From an uncultured beta proteobacterium (GTDB lineage Bacteria > Pseudomonadota > Gammaproteobacteria > Burkholderiales > Burkholderiaceae_C), in assembly GCA_903870955.1 (NCBI GenBank), contig CAIQEX010000079.1, positions 1 through 18,387 on the forward strand: 18,387 nt of DNA, written 5' to 3'. The stretch's first letter is position 1. Every line of letters starts with the position of its first letter. Below, in pieces: positions 13,016 to 18,387 of this stretch. The notes beneath the pieces were generated by a model. It made no database searches. It worked only from the letters and a program-made list of their open reading frames with translations, and was not told the origin of the DNA. The position numbers and the translations under genes were made by a program.

Positions 13016-15823
13016 CTAAGCCGCAGTGGCTGCCCGGCGCTTCATAAGCTGGCGCAACAGAACCCGGTACAGGACCTTTGGCTCGACCGGTTTGGTAACG
13101 AAATCATTCATGCCGGCCTCCAGGCAACGCTGGCGATCTTCCGAAAATGCATTCGCCGTCAAGGCCACAATGGGGACTCCCGCTGCCGCGCCGGTGCTGC
13201 GAATGACGCGTGTCGCCTCCAGGCCATCCATTTTTGGCATCTGCATGTCCATCAGAATCAGATCGTAAGAAAACTGCTGGGCCATATCCACAGCCGCCTG
13301 CCCGTCTTCCGCCAAGGACACTGAAAGTCCCACGTCCTGTAGCAGGATGGTGCCAATTTCCCGGTTGAACTCATCATCTTCGACCAACAAAACCCGCCGT
13401 CCAGCGAAACCGGACTTCAACAGTTTCTCGGCTTCTGCGGGTCCAACGGGGTGATCCTCGAGGTCTGACTTTTGACACTTTTTGAGTCTTGCCGTGAACC
13501 AGAAAGTACTCCCCTTTCCCACCTCACTGACGGCTCCGACCGCACCACCCATCGCCTCTGCCAGGCGTTTGGTGATGACTAAACCCAAACCCGTGCCCCC
13601 AAATTTGCGTGTGGTTCCGGCGTCCGCCTGGACAAAAGGTGAAAAAAGCCGGCCCAGTTTCTCGGGCGAAATGCCCAGGCCCGTGTCCTGCACTTCAAAC
13701 CGCAACAAGGCTGAATCCTCCGACTCTTCCTGAACCAGTCCCTTCAGCCATACCGTTCCACCGTCGGTAAATTTCACCGCGTTGCTTGCATAGTTCAACA
13801 AAGCTTGCTGCAGGCGCGTGGCATCTCCGGCCAAACGCTGCTGGGTTGGCGCCACGTCCACCACCAGTGTCAGACCTTTTTCCGACACCGTCTCCTGCAG
13901 CATGTTGGCGACGTTTTCAAACAGCGTGGCGACCTCAACCGGGCTTTCCTCAAAGACCAGCTTATTGGCTTCAATTTTGGACAGGTCGAGAATGTCATTG
14001 ATGATGGCACTCAGATGTCTGGTTGCAGATTGGAGCTTCGTCATCCAGTTCGACTGCGCCCGGTTCAGCGGTTCCCTGCCGATGAGTTGGGCCATGCCCG
14101 AAATGGCGCTCAATGGCGTACGAATCTCGTGGCTCATGTTGGCCAGAAAATCCGACTTGGCCGCATTCGCCTGGGTCGCAACCTGGGCTTGCATGGCGAG
14201 TTGCTCGTTGAGCCGCATCAGGCTATTTCCCGCGCTTTTTAACTCCGTAACATCCTCGATCAAGACAAAAAAACCTTGGACGATCCCGTTCGACACATCC
14301 GGTATGTACTTGGCGGCCATGCAACCGAGTTCGCCATTTGGTCGACGCCATTCGCGCTGAAATAACTGGGCTTCACCTGCCAGCACCGCCTGAATTCGGG
14401 AGGAGTTCAACTGGAACAGGTCGGCGCCCAGCACATCCTTGATATGCATGCCCAAAATGGTTTCCACATTCACGTCAAACCATGCCTCGTAGGCCTTGTT
14501 GGCAAAGCGGCAGCGCAGGTCGCGATCCCAATAACCAATCATGCTGGGAACACCATCTGCGACCGCACGCAAGAATTTCTGCTGGGCAATCAACTCCTGG
14601 TTGCTGGCTTCCAGTTTGCGGGTCCGGTCCATGACCAGGTCTTCCAGTTGGCTCTGGTGTTTGGCGATGAGCAGGTCGCTGGCCTTGCGCTGGCTGATAT
14701 CCTGCATAAAACCCGTGACCCGAATCGCCCGGCCTGACGGGTTGTAGTCGATTTGCCCGACGTTGTGGATCCAGCGAAGCTGCCCATCCTGGGGTCTGAT
14801 GATCCGGTATTCCAGATCAAAGCGGCTATCGGCGCGGCGCATTGCGGCACGGAAATGGGCACGAATGGTGGCACGGTCCTCGGTGATCAGCAGGCTCTGC
14901 CATGCGGCGACCGTTCTGGGGTAGTTGGTGTCGATGCCAAGCACTTTTTCGAGCGAGCTTGAAGTCTGCCAGGTTCCGGTTTCCAGGTCGGTAACAAACG
15001 TCCCGGCGTGGGCGATTCTCTGCGCTTCGTTCATGTCTCTCTGGCTGATCTGCAGTGCAATGCGGGTGTTCTCCTGCTCTGTCACATCGACCATGGAGCA
15101 AACCAGAAATAGCGGTTCTCCGGCGGCATTGAAAATCGGATTTTTGAAGGTGTGCCCGATCCGGTTTTGCTGCATCGCGTTATTCCAATACACCTCCTGA
15201 AAATCGACGGGCACCTTTGCTGCAAATATGGCTTTGTCATCCGCCAGAAATTTTTGCATCTGACTGGCTGGGAACATCGCTGAGCCGTCCTTGTCCTTCA
15301 GGTCAGCGAAAGAAATTCCCCACTGGCTTTCGCACGCGCGGTTCATCAACACAAAACGGCTGTGTGCGTCTTTAACAAACAAGGGGACCGGTGAGGCCTC
15401 CAGAATGCTTTGCAGTTGCTGTCGGGTATGCAGCGCTTCCAGCTCAATCTGCCTTCTCGCAGAAATATTTTGCAGTTCCCACAGCACGCAGTCACCTTGG
15501 TCTGTCATCACCGTTTGGCCGTTAATGACATGCGGCGTAGCGACACCCTTGAGGTTTAAAAGAACTTCATGGTCCGAGACGCAGGAATCTTCCTGGATCG
15601 CCCGCATGCAGGCGTCTCTATCTTTCGGGTCAACCCAAATTCCAAGCTCCAACGCAGTGCGACCGATGGCCTCAGAGCGGCCAATGCCGGTGGCGCTGAT
15701 CCAGCGTTCGTTGACATCCAGAATGACACCGCTTGCCTTGTCAGTGAATGACAGGCTGTTTTTGCTGGCATTGAAGATCAGCGCATAGTTGAGCTTTGGG
15801 GTAAGTCTGGGTTCTTGTGCCAT
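13016..15823 (-). CDS. hybrid sensor histidine kinase with four PAS domains and a receiver domain
   Basis: The 935-residue protein has no signal peptide or clear membrane segment, so it probably senses a cytoplasmic signal. In order: PAS1 (about 18-125), PAS2 (135-255), PAS3 with PAC (275-380), PAS4 (415-530), a short coiled coil, the HisKA dimerisation domain with phospho-acceptor His565 (SHEIRTPL), an HATPase with N681 (NYASNAVKF), DTGLGI and FGGTGLGL, then a receiver domain with Asp816/Asp817, phospho-acceptor Asp859 (LMDMQMP) and Lys911. There is no HPt domain, so phosphate must pass to a separate HPt protein or the receiver may act as an intramolecular brake. ATG 15823 is preferred; a TTG at 15835 would add four residues. 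It lies 56 nt downstream of the chemoreceptor gene with no terminator between, so the two are probably cotranscribed. The ligand is unknown. Confidence 0.92.
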   Translation of the reverse strand: MAQEPRLTPKLNYALIFNASKNSLSFTDKASGVILDVNERWISATGIGRSEAIGRTALELGIWVDPKDRDACMRAIQEDSCVSDHEVLLNLKGVATPHVINGQTVMTDQGDCVLWELQNISARRQIELEALHTRQQLQSILEASPVPLFVKDAHSRFVLMNRACESQWGISFADLKDKDGSAMFPASQMQKFLADDKAIFAAKVPVDFQEVYWNNAMQQNRIGHTFKNPIFNAAGEPLFLVCSMVDVTEQENTRIALQISQRDMNEAQRIAHAGTFVTDLETGTWQTSSSLEKVLGIDTNYPRTVAAWQSLLITEDRATIRAHFRAAMRRADSRFDLEYRIIRPQDGQLRWIHNVGQIDYNPSGRAIRVTGFMQDISQRKASDLLIAKHQSQLEDLVMDRTRKLEASNQELIAQQKFLRAVADGVPSMIGYWDRDLRCRFANKAYEAWFDVNVETILGMHIKDVLGADLFQLNSSRIQAVLAGEAQLFQREWRRPNGELGCMAAKYIPDVSNGIVQGFFVLIEDVTELKSAGNSLMRLNEQLAMQAQVATQANAAKSDFLANMSHEIRTPLSAISGMAQLIGREPLNRAQSNWMTKLQSATRHLSAIINDILDLSKIEANKLVFEESPVEVATLFENVANMLQETVSEKGLTLVVDVAPTQQRLAGDATRLQQALLNYASNAVKFTDGGTVWLKGLVQEESEDSALLRFEVQDTGLGISPEKLGRLFSPFVQADAGTTRKFGGTGLGLVITKRLAEAMGGAVGAVSEVGKGSTFWFTARLKKCQKSDLEDHPVGPAEAEKLLKSGFAGRRVLLVEDDEFNREIGTILLQDVGLSVSLAEDGQAAVDMAQQFSYDLILMDMQMPKMDGLEATRVIRSTGAAAGVPIVALTANAFSEDRQRCLEAGMNDFVTKPVEPKVLYRVLLRQLMKRRAATAA

Positions 15824-15879
15824 GGATGATCCCAATTCCAGGACAAAATCAGGTTGTTTCGTTCCAGGGATTTTTGGTG

Positions 15880-17574
15880 TTACCGACGGGCTTGGTACTG
15901 AAGGCCCTGACGCGCAACGCTCCGGGTGGGCAGATAAGCAACGGCAGATTCCGATGGGTTGGCTGCCTCGTCTTTAAAGCCACGGCGCATTTCAACCGCG
16001 TCCATTTGTGACACCGTAAGCTCACCCGACTTGAGCCGGAACAGCCGCATTGAATTGCCAACTTCCTTGACTTGGCCACTGAGTGACTGCGCGGTCGCTG
16101 CGAGCTCTTCCACCATGGCCGCATTTTGTTGGGTCATGGTATCCATTTGGGTCACGGCTTCGTTGACCTGTGAGACACCCAGGGTTTGTTCCTTTGATGT
16201 GGAACTGATTTCTTCCAGCACCACGGCAACCTTGTCTACGGCACTCAGGGCCACGTTCATGCGTTCCAGCGCAATGGCGGTCTGGTTGTTACCGGCATCA
16301 ATGCGTTCGTTGGACGCCGTAATCAAATTCTTGATTTCTTTGGCTGCCGCCGTGGTGCGCTGTGCCAGAGCCCGAACTTCGGTGGCCACCACCGCAAATC
16401 CCCGCCCCTGATCGCCGGCTCGGGCGGCCTCCACCGCTGCATTCAGTGCGAGGATATTGGTCTGAAATGCCACCCCTTCAATGAGCTGAATAATCTCGGT
16501 GATTTTTTTGGAGGATTGCGAAATTTCCTGCATCGATTTCGCCACCAGTGTCACGGCTTCATTGCTGCGGTGGGTGACGTCCTTGGTGTCGTCCGCAAGG
16601 AGGTAGCCGCGTTGTGCTGATTCCGCACTTTGCTGAATGTTTCCATGGATTTGCTCCATGGATGCCGCTGTTTCTTCCAGGTTACTGGCCTGTGATTCGG
16701 TTCTTTCGGAGAGGTCCTGATTGCCGTCTGCAATCTCCTGCACGGACATGCCTAGCTGGTCCATTTCCTCGCGAACATCGCTCACCACAGTGCGCAAATT
16801 AACCGACATCTGATTGAGTGCCTGTTGCAGTTGGCCGACCTGCCCATGGCTGCCGGTTTTGACTGCGTGCGATAAATCCCCCGCGGCCAAATGGTTGGCA
16901 TCGGACACCAGCGATGCCAACGGTTTCACGGTCAAAGACCAGGTCCAGAAGACTGCCAAAGCTGCCGCCAGAATCATGCCCAGTGCAACCAGTGGCAGGG
17001 GTAGACCCGCTGCAACCATCGCCAGAACCAGTCCCCCCAGCAGTATCTGTACCCATGCCAGTCTGGCAATCACACCGGGTTGTAGCAGCCGTCCGAATTG
17101 CCCTGCCAAGCCGACGTGTACCACCTGGCCCTGCTTCAAACCCACGGTGCGGCGTCCTGCACTTTGTTCCTGGCGCATTTGCGCATACAACTTCTCGGCG
17201 GCGGCCACGGCTTGTGCGGATGGGACGGTTCGAACAGACAGGTAACCGGTTATGGTCTCGCCATCCAGCATGGGTGTGGCATTGGCCAGAACCCAGTAGT
17301 AGTCGCCATTTTTTCGCCGATTTTTGACCAATCCCGTCCAGGGCAGTTTGGATTGAATGGTGGCCCACATGTCGCGAAAGGCTTCTTCCGGCATTTCAGG
17401 ATGGCGCACCAAATTGTGGGGCTGCCCCAGCAGTTCACCTGAGGAATAGCCGCTGACCTCGACAAAGGCGCGATTGCAGTAGGTTATGCGGCCCTTGAGG
17501 TCGGTCACCGATACCAGCGTCTGCTCTCTACCGAATTGGTATTCGGTTCGGGTAACCGGAAGATTCGTACGCAT
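15880..17574 (-). CDS. PAS-containing methyl-accepting chemotaxis protein (Aer-like)
   Basis: A 564-residue chemoreceptor. The N-terminal PAS domain (about 10-118) has the Aer-type pattern NLPVTRTEYQF, TDLKGRITYCN, GQPHNLVRHPEMP and LVKNRRKNGDYYWVLANATP, suggesting redox or oxygen sensing through a bound cofactor (FAD in E. coli Aer). Two hydrophobic stretches (about 173-190 and 193-212) form a membrane hairpin, followed by HAMP (about 212-262) and a long signalling coiled coil with the conserved tip around EGVAFQTNILALNAAVEAAR (366-385). There is no periplasmic domain and no C-terminal CheR-binding pentapeptide. The frame extends to 17721, but ATG 17574 is chosen: GAGGGGAA lies about 7 nt upstream and Aer homology begins there. 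The upstream gene is divergent; the hybrid kinase is downstream. Confidence 0.92.
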   Translation of the reverse strand: MRTNLPVTRTEYQFGREQTLVSVTDLKGRITYCNRAFVEVSGYSSGELLGQPHNLVRHPEMPEEAFRDMWATIQSKLPWTGLVKNRRKNGDYYWVLANATPMLDGETITGYLSVRTVPSAQAVAAAEKLYAQMRQEQSAGRRTVGLKQGQVVHVGLAGQFGRLLQPGVIARLAWVQILLGGLVLAMVAAGLPLPLVALGMILAAALAVFWTWSLTVKPLASLVSDANHLAAGDLSHAVKTGSHGQVGQLQQALNQMSVNLRTVVSDVREEMDQLGMSVQEIADGNQDLSERTESQASNLEETAASMEQIHGNIQQSAESAQRGYLLADDTKDVTHRSNEAVTLVAKSMQEISQSSKKITEIIQLIEGVAFQTNILALNAAVEAARAGDQGRGFAVVATEVRALAQRTTAAAKEIKNLITASNERIDAGNNQTAIALERMNVALSAVDKVAVVLEEISSTSKEQTLGVSQVNEAVTQMDTMTQQNAAMVEELAATAQSLSGQVKEVGNSMRLFRLKSGELTVSQMDAVEMRRGFKDEAANPSESAVAYLPTRSVARQGLQYQARR

Positions 17575-17654
17575 CTGAATTCCCCTCAGTGTATGTAGTT
17601 GTTGCACTGTTGCTGATGGGGGCGCTGAAGCGCGGCTAACAGCCAAAGTACGGT

Positions 17655-17701
17655 TTTGATACGAATCAAATAATTCGCACAAATCAATTTTAACGATTAA
17701 A
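17655..17701. promoter_or_regulatory. AT-rich divergent control region with two short palindromes
   Basis: The gap between the chemoreceptor and the divergent HTH-receiver gene (17575-17750) is AT-rich on the side nearer the regulator. It contains two perfect inverted repeats: TTTGATACGAATCAAA (17655-17670, 6-4-6) and TTTAACGATTAAA (17689-17701, 5-3-5). They could be operators for the adjacent regulator. TACAAT at 17704-17709 resembles a -10 box for the plus-strand gene, but I see no matching -35. No convincing sigma-28 site for the chemoreceptor was found. Confidence 0.35.
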
Positions 17702-17750
17702 GCTACAATTACACAACTCAATTTGAATTATTTAGTACACTTGCCAAATC

Positions 17751-18386
17751 ATGATCAAGATTCCGGACAAGCCCTATTTTTCAGCCAGTGAAGTGGCCCG
17801 CCTGCTATTGGTCAGCACCAACAGTGTTCGTGTCTGGGCCAATAAAGGCCTGTTGAAAACCGAGTTGACACTGGGCGGGCACCGTCGCTTCCCAGCCAGC
17901 GAGATCGTGCGATTGGTTAAAGAGCGGCAAACGCAATCAGAAAAAATGCGGCTCGATACCTTGCGCATTCTGATCATCGACGACGACGAGGTTTTCACGC
18001 AGATCCTGACCGCTGGACTGGAAAACTCCATGCCAGAGGTTGTCGTGATGGTGGCCGCAGACGGTTTCAGTGGCGGCATGCTGGCGCGGGGACAAACGCC
18101 CGACATCATCCTGCTTGATTTACGAATGCCCGGTCTCGATGGCTTTCAGATTTGCAAAATGTTGAAGTCGGACGCCGTCACCCGTCATATCCGGGTCATC
18201 GCGATATCGGGTGATCAGAGCGAGGACGTCGCGCAAAGCATTCGCGAAGCAGGTGCGGAAGGGCTTCTGTCCAAGCCCGTGCATATGCCGACGTTGGTGG
18301 CGGCAATCGAGGGGTCTCTGTGGCCTGCCCATCCCCCTGTTACAGGTCAAAGCGCCACCACAAGTCCGCTGGCTGGACGCCTATAG
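17751..18386 (+). CDS. HTH (MerR/excisionase-like) plus receiver domain response regulator
   Basis: The 211-residue protein joins an N-terminal DNA-binding module to a C-terminal receiver, the reverse of the usual response-regulator order. Residues 8-57 form a MerR/BldC/excisionase-type winged helix (YFSASEVARLL, SVRVWANKGLL, LGGHRRFPASEI). A charged linker (57-70) leads to the receiver (about 71-188), with acidic pocket Asp77-79, phospho-acceptor Asp123 (ILLDLRMPG), Ser153 and Lys175 (SKPVH), all key residues present. It is complete within the window, ending in TAG. No ribosome site is evident before the ATG. It diverges from the chemoreceptor-kinase unit, suggesting it receives phosphate from that hybrid kinase through an HPt protein elsewhere; this is inferred. 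Confidence 0.88.
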   Translation: MIKIPDKPYFSASEVARLLLVSTNSVRVWANKGLLKTELTLGGHRRFPASEIVRLVKERQTQSEKMRLDTLRILIIDDDEVFTQILTAGLENSMPEVVVMVAADGFSGGMLARGQTPDIILLDLRMPGLDGFQICKMLKSDAVTRHIRVIAISGDQSEDVAQSIREAGAEGLLSKPVHMPTLVAAIEGSLWPAHPPVTGQSATTSPLAGRL

Positions 18387-18387
18387 C

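Noticed and set aside
17575..17721. N-terminal extension of the chemoreceptor by 49 codons
   Set aside because: The Aer-type PAS homology begins at ATG 17574, which has a strong ribosome site; the extension lies in the AT-rich control region.

Overview
The window looks like a stretch of chromosome from a betaproteobacterium, most likely Comamonadaceae (Rhodoferax/Polaromonas/Acidovorax-like). This is inferred from the GC-rich coding sequence, the style of the proteins (a GguA/GguB/ChvE sugar transporter with a GbpR-like LysR regulator, and an Aer-type PAS chemoreceptor), and a REP-like GC-rich palindromic sequence of a kind I recall from that family. No rRNA, tRNA, CRISPR array, insertion sequence or phage gene was seen.

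Layout. (1) 1-270: no convincing gene; it holds a long imperfect inverted repeat (21-88) and a minus-strand terminator (247-269). (2) 271-1502, minus strand: a two-gene unit, an iron-sulfur protein (divergent 4Fe-4S domain plus two CDGSH domains) whose stop overlaps the start of a TMEM175/DUF1211 membrane protein. (3) 1710-2816, plus strand: class I DAHP synthase, the first enzyme of aromatic amino acid synthesis, ending 3 nt from the end of the convergent transporter operon. (4) 2820-11871, minus strand: seven genes for uptake and breakdown of a sugar or sugar acid. In transcription order they are an FAH-family hydrolase/dehydratase, UxaA-type altronate dehydratase, Zn-dependent LgoD/RspB-like dehydrogenase, UxaB-like polyol/uronate oxidoreductase, then ChvE-GguA-GguB. 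(5) 12016-12987, plus strand: a divergent GbpR-like LysR regulator. (6) 13016-17574, minus strand: a four-PAS hybrid histidine kinase downstream of an Aer-like PAS chemoreceptor. (7) 17751-18386, plus strand, divergent: a small regulator with an N-terminal MerR/excisionase-like DNA-binding domain and a C-terminal receiver domain.

How the sugar locus works together. The strongest new observation is a pair of matching 60-bp promoter/operator blocks, one before the FAH gene (11920-11979) and one before chvE (6837-6896). They align without gaps (40 of 60 positions identical by hand count), each with a -35-like and a TATNAT -10-like box 18 bp apart and the same upstream ATAGCAAAAC block (plus-strand reading). 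They lie at nearly the same distance from each start codon. I infer that the LysR protein controls both the catabolic half and the transport half. A strong hairpin plus U-tract between chvE and gguA probably reduces readthrough, so that more binding protein is made than membrane components. The enzymes fit L-galactonate -> D-tagaturonate -> D-altronate -> 2-keto-3-deoxygluconate, but the substrate is not proven, and the FAH-family enzyme has no place in the textbook version of that route.

The second notable item is about 23 extra residues in GguA, between its two ATPase domains, encoded by a double-hairpin GC-rich palindromic sequence: an in-frame REP-like insertion into a protein gene.
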